Assembly: GCA_037783415.1 (NCBI GenBank)
Contig: JAZGTN010000047.1
Coordinates: 1,922,001 to 1,986,000 of the forward strand
Direction of reading: 5' to 3'
Origin: Leptasterias polaris
Lineage: Eukaryota; Echinodermata; Asteroidea; Forcipulatida; Asteriidae
DNA: 64,000 nucleotides
The position numbers and the translations under genes are program-made. Positions 1 through 13,100 of the stretch are shown one piece after another (within the stretch, counting starts at the first letter, position 1; each line of letters starts with the position of its first letter). The notes beneath the pieces were generated by a model. The model searched no databases and was not told the DNA's origin. It worked only from the letters and a program-made list of their open reading frames with translations.

Positions 1-698
1 TGTCTCTACTTTTCCCCTGATCAACCAGCCACTGAAGATTCTTGAGTTTCTTGAATGTGACTTACCGTGATAGTCTCATACTCGTCGATATAGTCTTACA
101 CTAAAAACCAAACCCAGCAAACCTTTCTTTGGAACGTTGAATTATTCTGTTGTTTTGTAATTTTAGGAACAAATAGCAACATTATTACTATATACTATCT
201 GTTAATACAGCCAAAGGAATGATGTTTTCAATGTAAACACAGCAACAACTGACGAAAAGTGCCCCCATACAACACATTACTGTCGTCGTTTCAAGCCTAC
301 ATAACCGTATTAACAACAAGCACACGGGTACACGGGTGTAGCGGGCGCCACCATTTTGTATCTATAAGGGCAGTCAATTATTCTTTATGGGGAAAAAAAT
401 ATGCTTAAAATGTTGAGAATAAGTCACTGATATGAAATCTGGAAAAAAAAATGGAATATTTTATTGCGTTTGTCTACAACAAGGTCAAACATGTTGAAGC
501 ATTTACATGTACTTTAAGCAATGCGAGAGGAAAAACCTGCATGACACACTGTGTACATTATACTGGAATACTTGGAAGTTACGTCCAAATCTTCCCTCAA
601 AAAGTTATTAACATGTCTCTTTTTCGTAATAAGATTCTAAAAACCTTACAAACTATTTAATTAATCGACAAGAGGGAGTTAATTATTGTGGAGAAGCG

Positions 699-930
699 GT
701 AAAAAGGGAAACAGGTTGGAAGGGGGCCTTGAGTTGGGGGGGGCGTTTTTGCTTTCCCTCCAACTTTTCTAACCATGTATTCATATTGAGTTTAAAATTG
801 TGAACTTTATAACAAAGTTCCCAACAAACAAACACATTTTACCACATTTATTGTTCTTCCAAGTTTCATCTTCCTAGCTGTTAAGGGGGGGGGGGGTAAA
901 GGGGTGGGCGTGGGGTGGGCGGGGCATGTT
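699..930 (+). repeat. Paired poly-G tracts and G-rich block in each satellite monomer (first copy)
   Basis: Two homopolymer G runs lie about 135 bp apart in each monomer. By eye, the first (after CCTTGAGTT) is 8-14 G long and the second (after GCTGTTAA) 11-18 G. The second is followed at once by four more G clusters (GGGG, GGG, GGGG, GGGCGGGG), a strong G-quadruplex pattern on the plus strand. Run lengths differ between almost all copies, as expected from replication slippage, although some of this could be consensus or sequencing error in homopolymers. Confidence 0.8.
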
Positions 931-991
931 GCAAAATTCCATTCCAGATACTATACGGTTAGTTGTGGACAATAGGTTAAGACTGTAAACT

Positions 992-1178
992 AGGGTTTAG
1001 ACTAAGAGCTAGGGTTTTGGGCTGATGGCTATAGGGTTTGGGGTGTATGCTAGGGTTTGGGCCGACGGCTAGGTTTTTTTTGTGCCGATGGCTAGGGTTT
1101 TGGCCGATGGCTAGGGTTTGGGTGTAGGCTGTGGGTTTTTGCTGAGGGCTAGGGTTTTGGCTGCGAGGGCTAGGGTTT
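992..1178 (+). repeat. Telomere-like degenerate minisatellite inside the satellite monomer (first copy)
   Basis: About ten imperfect GCTAGGGTTT words, spaced about 15-25 bp and separated by GGCCGATGG-like spacers, fill this block. The core TAGGGTTT is a permutation of TTTAGGG-type telomere repeats but never forms a perfect uninterrupted array. The block recurs in every full monomer, for example around 2274-2464 and 3555-3745. One sub-site varies in a patterned way: a 10-base G/T run is GG+8T, GGG+7T or GGGG+6T in different monomers. Confidence 0.85.
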
Positions 1179-4100
1179 CACACATGCAATCAGTTCCCGG
1201 GAACTTGACGTTCATGATGCCATATCAACCACCCACCGCCTATGTCATCTTCACATAATAGTCTGTTGATGGTTTGTCTCTACTTTTCCCCTGATCAACC
1301 AGCCACTGAAGATTCTTGAGTTTCTTGAATGTGACTTACCGTGATAGTCTCATACTCGTCGTTATAGTCTTACACTAAAAACCAAACCCAGCAAACCTTT
1401 CTTTGGAACGTTGAATTATTCTGTTGTTTTGTAATTTTAGGAACAAATAGCAACATTATTACTATATACTATCTGTTAATACAGCCAAAGGAATGATGTT
1501 TTCAATGTAAACACAGCAACAACTGACGAAAAGTGCCCCCATACAACACATTACTGTCGTCGTTTCAAGCCTACATAACCGTATTAACAACAAGCACACG
1601 GGTACACGGGTGTAGCGGGCGCCACCATTTTGTATCTATAAGGGCAGTCAATTATTCTTTATGGGGAAAAAAATATGCTTAAAATGTTGAGAATAAGTCA
1701 CTGATATGAAATCTGGAAAAAAAATTGGAATATTTTATTGCGTTTGTCTACAACAAGGTCAAACATGTTGAAGCATTTACATGTACTTTAAGCAATGCGA
1801 GAGGAAAAACCTGCATGACACACTGTGTACATTATACTGGAATACTTGGAAGTTACGTCCAAATCTTCCCTCAAAAAGTTATTAACATGTCTCTTTTTCG
1901 TAATAAGATTCTAAAAACCTTACAAACCATTTAATTAATCGACAAGAGGGAGTTAATTATTGTGGAGAAGCGGTAAAAAGGGAAACAGGTTGGAAGGGGG
2001 CCTTGAGTTGGGGGGGGGGGGGGCGTTTTTGCTTTCCCTCCAACTTTTCTAACCATGTATTCATATTGAGTTTAAAATTGTGAACTTTATAACAAAGTTC
2101 CCAACAAACAAACACATTTTACCACATTTATTGTTCTTCCAAGTTTCATCTTCCTAGCTGTTAAGGGGGGGGGGGGGGGGGGTAAAGGGGTGGGCGTGGG
2201 GTGGGCGGGGCATGTTGCAAAATTCCATTCCAGATACTATACGGTTAGTTGTGGACAATAGGTTAAGACTGTAAACTAGGGTTTAGACTAAGAGCTAGGG
2301 TTTTGGGCTGATGGCTATAGGGTTTGGGGTGTATGCTAGGGTTTGGGCCGACGGCTAGGGGTTTTTTGTGCCGATGGCTAGGGTTTTGGCCGATGGCTAG
2401 GGTTTGGGTGTAGGCTGTGGGTTTTTGCTGAGGGCTAGGGTTTTGGCTGCGAGGGCTAGGGTTTCACACATGCAATCAGTTCCCGGGAACTTGACGTTCA
2501 TGATGCCATATCAACCACCCACCGCCTATGTCATCTTCACATAATAGTCTGTTGATGGTTTGTCTCTACTTTTCCCCTGATCAACCAGCCACTGAAGATT
2601 CTTGAGTTTCTTGAATGTGACTTACCGTGATAGTCTCATACTCGTCGTTATAGTCTTACACTAAAAACCAAACCCAGCAAACCTTTCTTTGGAACGTTGA
2701 ATTATTCTGTTGTTTTGTAATTTTAGGAACAAATAGCAACATTATTACTATATACTATCTGTTAATACAGCCAAAGGAATGATGTTTTCAATGTAAACAC
2801 AGCAACAACTGACGAAAAGTGCCCCCATACAACACATTACTGTCGTCGTTTCAAGCCTACATAACCGTATTAACAACAAGCACACGGGTACACGGGTGTA
2901 GCGGGCGCCACCATTTTGTATCTATAAGGGCAGTCAATTATTCTTTATGGGGAAAAAAATATGCTTAAAATGTTGAGAATAAGTCACTGATATGAAATCT
3001 GGAAAAAAAATTGGAATATTTTATTGCGTTTGTCTACAACAAGGTCAAACATGTTGAAGCATTTACATGTACTTTAAGCAATGCGAGAGGAAAAACCTGC
3101 ATGACACACTGTGTACATTATACTGGAATACTTGGAAGTTACGTCCAAATCTTCCCTCAAAAAGTTATTAACATGTCTCTTTTTCGTAATAAGATTCTAA
3201 AAACCTTACAAACCATTTAATTAATCGACAAGAGGGAGTTAATTATTGTGGAGAAGCGGTAAAAAGGGAAACAGGTTGGAAGGGGGCCTTGAGTTGGGGG
3301 GGGGGGGCGTTTTTGCTTTCCCTCCAACTTTTCTAACCATGTATTCATATTGAGTTTAAAATTGTGAACTTTATAACAAAGTTCCCAACAAACAAACACA
3401 TTTTACCACATTTATTGTTCTTCCAAGTTTCATCTTCCTAGCTGTTAAGGGGGGGGGGGGGGGTAAAGGGGTGGGCGTGGGGTGGGCGGGGCATGTTGCA
3501 AAATTCCATTCCAGATACTATACGGTTAGTTGTGGACAATAGGTTAAGACTGTAAACTAGGGTTTAGACTAAGAGCTAGGGTTTTGGGCTGATGGCTATA
3601 GGGTTTGGGGTGTATGCTAGGGTTTGGGCCGACGGCTAGGGGTTTTTTGTGCCGATGGCTAGGGTTTTGGCCGATGGCTAGGGTTTGGGTGTAGGCTGTG
3701 GGTTTTTGCTGAGGGCTAGGGTTTTGGCTGCGAGGGCTAGGGTTTCACACATGCAATCAGTTCCCGGGAACTTGACGTTCATGATGCCATATCAACCACC
3801 CACCGCCTATGTCATCTTCACATAATAGTCTGTTGATGGTTTGTCTCTACTTTTCCCCTGATCAACCAGCCACTGAAGATTCTTGAGTTTCTTGAATGTG
3901 ACTTACCGTGATAGTCTCATACTCGTCGTTATAGTCTTACACTAAAAACCAAACCCAGCAAACCTTTCTTTGGAACGTTAAATTATTCTGTTGTTTTGTA
4001 ATTTTAGGAACAAATAGCAACATTATTACTATATACTATCTGTTAATACAGCCAAAGGAATGATGTTTTCAATGTAAACACAGCAACAACTGACGAAAAG

Positions 4101-7100
4101 TGCCCCCATACAACACATTACTGTCGTCGTTTCAAGCCTACATAACCGTATTAACAACAAGCACACGGGTACACGGGTGTAGCGGGCGCCACCATTTTGT
4201 ATCTATAAGGGCAGTCAATTATTCTTTATGGGGAAAAAAATATGCTTAAAATGTTGAGAATAAGTCACTGATATGAAATCTGGAAAAAAAATTGGAATAT
4301 TTTATTGCGTTTGTCTACAACAAGGTCAAACATGTTGAAGCATTTACATGTACTTTAAGCAATGCGAGAGGAAAAACCTGCATGACACACTGTGTACATT
4401 ATACTGGAATACTTGGAAGTTACGTCCAAATCTTCCCTCAAAAAGTTATTAACATGTCTCTTTTTCGTAATAAGATTCTAAAAACCTTACAAACCATTTA
4501 ATTAATCGACAAGAGGGAGTTAATTATTGTGGAGAAGCGGTAAAAAGGGAAACAGGTTGGAAGGGGGCCTTGAGTTGGGGGGGGGGGGCGTTTTTGCTTT
4601 CCCTCCAACTTTTCTAACCATGTATTCATATTGAGTTTAAAATTGTGAACTTTATAACAAAGTTCCCAACAAACAAACACATTTTACCACATTTATTGTT
4701 CTTCCAAGTTTCATCTTCCTAGCTGTTAAGGGGGGGGGGGGTAAAGGGGTGGGCGTGGGGTGGGCGGGGCATGTTGCAAAATTCCATTCCAGATACTATA
4801 CGGTTAGTTGTGGACAATAGGTTAAGACTGTAAACTAGGGTTTAGACTAAGAGCTAGGGTTTTGGGCTGATGGCTATAGGGTTTGGGGTGTATGCTAGGG
4901 TTTGGGCCGACGGCTAGGTTTTTTTTGTGCCGATGGCTAGGGTTTTGGCCGATGGCTAGGGTTTGGGTGTAGGCTGTGGGTTTTTGCTGAGGGCTAGGGT
5001 TTTGGCTGCGAGGGCTATAGGGTTTCACACATGCAATCAGTTCCCGGGAACTTGACGTTCATGATGCCATATCAACCACCCACCGCCTATGTCATCTTCA
5101 CATAATAGTCTGTTGATGGTTTGTCTCTACTTTTCCCCTGATCAACCAGCCACTGAAGATTCTTGAGTTTCTTGAATGTGACTTACCGTGATAGTCTCAT
5201 ACTCGTCGATATAGTCTTACACTAAAAACCAAACCCAGCAAACCTTTCTTTGGAACGTTGAATTATTCTGTTGTTTTGTAATTTTAGGAACAAATAGCAA
5301 CATTATTACTATATACTATCTGTTAATACAGCCAAAGGAATGATGTTTTCAATGTAAACACAGCAACAACTGACGAAAAGAGCCCCCATACAACACATTA
5401 CTGTCGTCGTTTCAAGCCTACATAACCGTATTAACAACAAGCACACGGGTACACGGGTGTAGCGGGCGCCACCATTTTGTATCTATAAGGGCAGTCAATT
5501 ATTCTTTATGGGGAAAAAAATATGCTTAAAATGTTGAGAATAAGTCACTGATATGAAATCTGGAAAAAAAATTGGAATATTTTATTGCGTTTGTCTACAA
5601 CAAGGTCAAACATGTTGAAGCATTTACATGTACTTTAAGCAATGCGAGAGGAAAAACCTGCATGACACACTGTGTACATTATACTGGAATACTTGGAAGT
5701 TACGTCCAAATCTTCCCTCAAAAAGTTATTAACATGTCTCTTTTTCGTAATAAGATTCTAAAAACCTTACAAACCATTTAATTAATCGACAAGAGGGAGT
5801 TAATTATTGTGGAGAAGCGGTAAAAAGGGAAACAGGTTGGAAGGGGGCCTTGAGTTGGGGGGGGGGGGCGTTTTTGCTTTCCCTCCAACTTTTCTAACCA
5901 TGTATTCATATTGAGTTTAAAATTGTGAACTTTATAACAAAGTTCCCAACAAACAAACACATTTTACCACATTTATTGTTCTTCCAAGTTTCATCTTCCT
6001 AGCTGTTAAGGGGGGGGGGGGGTAAAGGGGTGGGCGTGGGGTGGGCGGGGCATGTTGCAAAATTCCATTCCAGATACTATACGGTTAGTTGTGGACAATA
6101 GGTTAAGACTGTAAACTAGGGTTTAGACTAAGAGCTAGGGTTTTGGGCTGATGGCTATAGGGTTTGGGGTGTATGCTAGGGTTTGGGCCGACGGCTAGGG
6201 TTTTTTTGTGCCGATGGCTAGGGTTTTGGCCGATGGCTAGGGTTTGGGTGTAGGCTGTGGGTTTTTGCTGAGGGCTAGGGTTTTGGCTGCGAGGGCTAGG
6301 GTTTCACACATGCAATCAGTTCCCGGGAACTTGACGTTCATGATGCCATATCAACCACCCACCGCCTATGTCATCTTCACATAATAGTCTGTTGATGGTT
6401 TGTCTCTACTTTTCCCCTGATCAACCAGCCACTGAAGATTCTTGAGTTTCTTGAATGTGACTTACCGTGATAGTCTCATACTCGTCGATATAGTCTTACA
6501 CTAAAAACCAAACCCAGCAAACCTTTCTTTGGAACGTTGAATTATTCTGTTGTTTTGTAATTTTAGGAACAAATAGCAACATTATTACTATATACTATCT
6601 GTTAATACAGCCAAAGGAATGATGTTTTCAATGTAAACACAGCAACAACTGACGAAAAGTGCCCCCATACAACACATTACTGTCGTCGTTTCAAGCCTAC
6701 ATAACCGTATTAACAACAAGCACACGGGTACACGGGTGTAGCGGGCGCCACCATTTTGTATCTATAAGGGCAGTCAATTATTCTTTATGGGGAAAAAAAT
6801 ATGCTTAAAATGTTGAGAATAAGTCACTGATATGAAATCTGGAAAAAAAAATGGAATACTTTATTGCGTTTGTCTACAACAAGGTCAAACATGTTGAAGC
6901 ATTTACATGTACTTTAAGCAATGCGAGAGGAAAAACCTGCATGACACACTGTGTACATTATACTGGAATACTTGGAAGTTACGTCCAAATCTTCCCTCAA
7001 AAAGTTATTAACATGTCTCTTTTTCGTAATAAGATTCTAAAAACCTTACAAACTATTTAATTAATCGACAAGAGGGAGTTAATTATTGTGGAGAAGCGGT

Positions 7101-10100
7101 AAAAAGGGAAACAGGTTGGAAGGGGGCCTTGAGTTGGGGGGGGGGGCGTTTTTGCTTTCCCTCCAACTTTTCTAACCATGTATTCATATTGAGTTTAAAA
7201 TTGTGAACTTTATAACAAAGTTCCCAACAAACAAACACATTTTACCACATTTATTGTTCTTCCAAGTTTCATCTTCCTAGCTGTTAAGGGGGGGGGGGGT
7301 AAAGGGGTGGGCGTGGGGTGGGCGGGGCATGTTGCAAAATTCCATTCCAGATACTATACGGTTAGTTGTGGACAATAGGTTAAGACTGTAAACTAGGGTT
7401 TAGACTAAGAGCTAGGGTTTTGGGCTGATGGCTATAGGGTTTGGGGTGTATGCTAGGGTTTGGGCCGACGGCTAGGTTTTTTTTGTGCCGATGGCTAGGG
7501 TTTTGGCCGATGGCTAGGGTTTGGGTGTAGGCTGTGGGTTTTTGCTGAGGGCTAGGGTTTTGGCTGCGAGGGCTAGGGTTTCACACATGCAATCAGTTCC
7601 CGGGAACTTGACGTTCATGATGCCATATCAACCACCCACCGCCTATGTCATCTTCACATAATAGTCTGTTGATGGTTTGTCTCTACTTTTCCCCTGATCA
7701 ACCAGCCACTGAAGATTCTTGAGTTTCTTGAATGTGACTTACCGTGATAGTCTCATACTCGTCGATATAGTCTTACACTAAAAACCAAACCCAGCAAACC
7801 TTTCTTTGGAACGTTGAATTATTCTGTTGTTTTGTAATTTTAGGAACAAATAGCAACATTATTACTATATACTATCTGTTAATACAGCCAAAGGAATGAT
7901 GTTTTCAATGTAAACACAGCAACAACTGACGAAAAGTGCCCCCATACAACACATTACTGTCGTCGTTTCAAGCCTACATAACCGTATTAACAACAAGCAC
8001 ACGGGTACACGGGTGTAGCGGGCGCCACCATTTTGTATCTATAAGGGCAGTCAATTATTCTTTATGGGGAAAAAAATATGCTTAAAATGTTGAGAATAAG
8101 TCACTGATATGAAATCTGGAAAAAAAAATGGAATATTTTATTGCGTTTGTCTACAACAAGGTCAAACATGTTGAAGCATTTACATGTACTTTAAGCAATG
8201 CGAGAGGAAAAACCTGCATGACACACTGTGTACATTATACTGGAATACTTGGAAGTTACGTCCAAATCTTCCCTCAAAAAGTTATTAACATGTCTCTTTT
8301 TCGTAATAAGATTCTAAAAACCTTACAAACCATTTAATTAATCGACAAGAGGGAGTTAATTATTGTGGAGAAGCGGTAAAAAGGGAAACAGGTTGGAAGG
8401 GGGCCTTGAGTTGGGGGGGGGGGGCGTTTTTGCTTTCCCTCCAACTTTTCTAACCATGTATTCATATTGAGTTTAAAATTGTGAACTTTATAACAAAGTT
8501 CCCAACAAACAAACACATTTTACCACATTTATTGTTCTTCCAAGTTTCATCTTCCTAGCTGTTAAGGGGGGGGGGGGTAAAGGGGTGGGCGTGGGGTGGG
8601 CGGGGCATGTTGCAAAATTCCATTCCAGATACTATACGGTTAGTTGTGGACAATAGGTTAAGACTGTAAACTAGGGTTTAGACTAAGAGCTAGGGTTTTG
8701 GGCTGATGGCTATAGGGTTTGGGGTGTATGCTAGGGTTTGGGCCGACGGCTAGGGGTTTTTTGTGCCGATGGCTAGGGTTTTGGCCGATGGCTAGGGTTT
8801 GGGTGTAGGCTGTGGGTTTTTGCTGAGGGCTAGGGTTTTGGCTGCGAGGGCTAGGGTTTCACACATGCAATCAGTTCCCGGGAACTTGACGTTCATGATG
8901 CCATATCAACCACCCACCGCCTATGTCATCTTCACATAATAGTCTGTTGATGGTTTGTCTCTACTTTTCCCCTGATCAACCAGCCACTGAAGATTCTTGA
9001 GTTTCTTGAATGTGACTTACCGTGATAGTCTCATACTCGTCGATATAGTCTTACACTAAAAACCAAACCCAGCAAACCTTTCTTTGGAACGTTGAATTAT
9101 TCTGTTGTTTTGTAATTTTAGGAACAAATAGCAACATTATTACTATATACTATCTGTTAATACAGCCAAAGGAATGATGTTTTCAATGTAAACACAGCAA
9201 CAACTGACGAAAAGTGCCCCCATACAACACATTACTGTCGTCGTTTCAAGCCTACATAACCGTATTAACAACAAGCACACGGGTACACGGGTGTAGCGGG
9301 CGCCACCATTTTGTATCTATAAGGGCAGTCAATTATTCTTTATGGGGAAAAAAATATGCTTAAAATGTTGAGAATAAGTCACTGATATGAAATCTGGAAA
9401 AAAAAATTGAATATTTTATTGCGTTTGTCTACAACAAGGTCAAACATGTTGAAGCATTTACATGTACTTTAAGCAATGCGAGAGGAAAAACCTGCATGAC
9501 ACACTGTGTACATTATACTGGAATACTTGGAAGTTACGTCCAAATCTTCCCTCAAAAAGTTATTAACATGTCTCTTTTTCATAATAAGATTCTAAAAACC
9601 TTACAAACCATTTAATTAATCGACAAGAGGGAGTTAATTATTGTGGAGAAGCGGTAAAAAGGGAAACAGGTTGGAAGGGGGCCTTGAGTTGGGGGGGGGG
9701 GCGTTTTTGCTTTCCCTCCAACTTTTCTAACCATGTATTCATATTGAGTTTAAAATTGTGAACTTTATAACAAAGTTCCCAACAAACAAACACATTTTAC
9801 CACATTTATTGTTCTTCCAAGTTTCATCTTCCTAGCTGTTAAGGGGGGGGGGGGGGTAAAGGGGTGGGCGTGGGGTGGGCGGGGCATGTTGCAAAATTCC
9901 ATTCCAGATACTATACGGTTAGTTGTGGACAATAGGTTAAGACTGTAAACTAGGGTTTAGACTAAGAGCTAGGGTTTTGGGCTGATGGCTATAGGGTTTG
10001 GGGTGTATGCTAGGGTTTGGGCCGACGGCTAGGGTTTTTTTGTGCCGATGGCTAGGGTTTTGGCCGATGGCTAGGGTTTGGGTGTAGGCTGTGGGTTTTT

Positions 10101-13100
10101 GCTGAGGGCTAGGGTTTTGGCTGCGAGGGCTAGGGTTTCACACATGCAATCAGTTCCCGGGAACTTGACGTTCATGATGCCATATCAACCACCCACCGCC
10201 TATGTCATCTTCACATAATAGTCTGTTGATGGTTTGTCTCTACTTTTCCCCTGATCAACCAGCCACTGAAGATTCTTGAGTTTCTTGAATGTGACTTACC
10301 GTGATAGTCTCATACTCGTCGATATAGTCTTACACTAAAAACCAAACCCAGCAAACCTTTCTTTGGAACGTTGAATTATTCTGTTGTTTTGTAATTTTAG
10401 GAACAAATAGCAACATTATTACTATATACTATCTGTTAATACAGCCAAAGGAATGATGTTTTCAATGTAAACACAGCAACAACTGACGAAAAGTGCCCCC
10501 ATACAACACATTACTGTCGTCGTTTCAAGCCTACATAACCGTATTAACAACAAGCACACGGGTACACGGGTGTAGCGGGCGCCACCATTTTGTATCTATA
10601 AGGGCAGTCAATTATTCTTTATGGGGAAAAAAATATGCTTAAAATGTTGAGAATAAGTCACTGATATGAAATCTGGAAAAAAAAATGGAATATTTTATTG
10701 CGTTTGTCTACAACAAGGTCAAACATGTTGAAGCATTTACATGTACTTTAAGCAATGCGAGAGGAAAAACCTGCATGACACACTGTGTACATTATACTGG
10801 AATACTTGGAAGTTACGTCCAAATCTTCCCTCAAAAAGTTATTAACATGTCTCTTTTTCGTAATAAGATTCTAAAAACCTTACAAACCATTTAATTAATC
10901 GACAAGAGGGAGTTAATTATTGTGGAGAAGCGGTAAAAAGGGAAACAGGTTGGAAGGGGGCCTTGAGTTGGGGGGGGGGCGTTTTTGCTTTCCCTCCAAC
11001 TTTTCTAACCATGTATTCATATTGAGTTTAAAATTGTGAACTTTATAACAAAGTTCCCAACAAACAAACACATTTTACCACATTTATTGTTCTTCCAAGT
11101 TTCATCTTCCTAGCTGTTAAGGGGGGGGGGGGGTAAAGGGGTGGGCGTGGGGTGGGCGGGGCATGTTGCAAAATTCCATTCCAGATACTATACGGTTAGT
11201 TGTGGACAATAGGTTAAGACTGTAAACTAGGGTTTAGACTAAGAGCTAGGGTTTTGGGCTGATGGCTATAGGGTTTGGGGTGTATGCTAGGGTTTGGGCC
11301 GACGGCTAGGGGTTTTTTGTGCCGATGGCTAGGGTTTTGGCCGATGGCTAGGGTTTGGGTGTAGGCTGTGGGTTTTTGCTGAGGGCTAGGGTTTTGGCTG
11401 CGAGGGCTAGGGTTTCACACATGCAATCAGTTCCCGGGAACTTGACGTTCATGATGCCATATCAACCACCCACCGCCTATGTCATCTTCACATAATAGTC
11501 TGTTGATGGTTTGTCTCTACTTTTCCCCTGATCAACCAGCCACTGAAGATTCTTGAGTTTCTTGAATGTGACTTACCGTGATAGTCTCATACTCGTCGAT
11601 ATAGTCTTACACTAAAAACCAAACCCAGCAAACCTTTCTTTGGAACGTTGAATTATTCTGTTGTTTTGTAATTTTAGGAACAAATAGCAACATTATTACT
11701 ATATACTATCTGTTAATACAGCCAAAGGAATGATGTTTTCAATGTAAACACAGCAACAACTGACGAAAAGTGCCCCCATACAACACATTACTGTCGTCGT
11801 TTCAAGCCTACATAACCGTATTAACAACAAGCACACGGGTACACGGGTGTAGCGGGCGCCACCATTTTGTATCTATAAGGGCAGTCAATATTATTATTCT
11901 TTATGGGGAAAAAAATATGCTTAAAATGTTGAGAATAAGTCACTGATATGAAATCTGGGAAAAAAAATGGAATATTTTATTGCGTTTGTCTACAACAAGG
12001 TCAAACATGTTGAAGCATTTACATGTACTTTAAGCAATGCGAGAGGAAAAACCTGCATGACACACTTTGTACATTATACTGGAATACTTGGAAGTTACGT
12101 CCAAATCTTCCCTCAAAAAGTTATTAACATGTCTCTTTTTCGTAATAAGATTCTAAAAACCTTACAAACCATTTAATTAATCGACAAGAGGGAGTTAATT
12201 ATTGTGGAGAAGCGGTAAAAAGGGAAACAGGTTGGAAGGGGGCCTTGAGTTGGGGGGGGGGCGTTTTTGCTTTCCCTCCAACTTTTCTAACCATGTATTC
12301 ATATTGAGTTTAAAATTGTGAACTTTATAACAAAGTTCCCAACAAACAAACACATTTTACCACATTTATTGTTCTTCCAAGTTTCATCTTCCTAGCTGTT
12401 AAGGGGGGGGGGGGTAAAGGGGTGGGCGTGGGGTGGGCGGGGCATGTTGCAAAATTCCATTCCAGATACTATACGGTTAGTTGTGGACAATAGGTTAAGA
12501 CTGTAAACTAGGGTTTAGACTAAGAGCTAGGGTTTTGGGCTGATGGCTATAGGGTTTGGGGTGTATGCTAGGGTTTGGGCCGACGGCTAGGGGTTTTTTG
12601 TGCCGATGGCTAGGGTTTTGGCCGATGGCTAGGGTTTGGGTGTAGGCTGTGGGTTTTTGCTGAGGGCTAGGGTTTTGGCTGCGAGGGCTAGGGTTTCACA
12701 CATGCAATCAGTTCCCGGGAACTTGACGTTCATGATGCCATATCAACCACCCACCGCCTATGTCATCTTCACATAATAGTCTGTTGATGGTTTGTCTCTA
12801 CTTTTCCCCTGATCAACCAGCCACTGAAGATTCTTGAGTTTCTTGAATGTGACTTACCGTGATAGTCTCATACTCGTCGATATAGTCTTACACTAAAAAC
12901 CAAACCCAGCAAACCTTTCTTTGGAACGTTGAATTATTCTGTTGTTTTGTAATTTTAGGAACAAATAGCAACATTATTACTATATACTATCTGTTAATAC
13001 AGCCAAAGGAATGATGTTTTCAATGTAAACACAGCAACAACTGACGAAAAGTGCCCCCATACAACACATTACTGTCGTCGTTTCAAGCCTACATAACCGT

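Noticed and set aside
451..660. A 69-codon plus-strand frame (starting MEYFIAFVYNK) repeated in nearly every satellite monomer
   Set aside because: Its persistence is explained by array homogenisation. In units 2-5 the ATG is TTG, in unit 8 the start is lost, and the few changes seen include both silent and replacement types. No motif, Kozak or signal supports it.
992..1178. Plant origin suggested by TTTAGGG-like words
   Set aside because: The words are degenerate and interstitial, and zinc-finger arrays, LINE tails and MITE types elsewhere in the window are animal-like.
3217..3399. A 60-codon minus-strand frame with a proline run in some monomers
   Set aside because: The prolines are the poly-G tract read backwards. 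The frame exists only when the tract has 12 G, so it is an accident of tract length.
4822..5028. A 68-codon minus-strand repetitive frame (NPSPQ, KPYS words)
   Set aside because: It is the telomere-like minisatellite read in antisense and is open in one monomer only.
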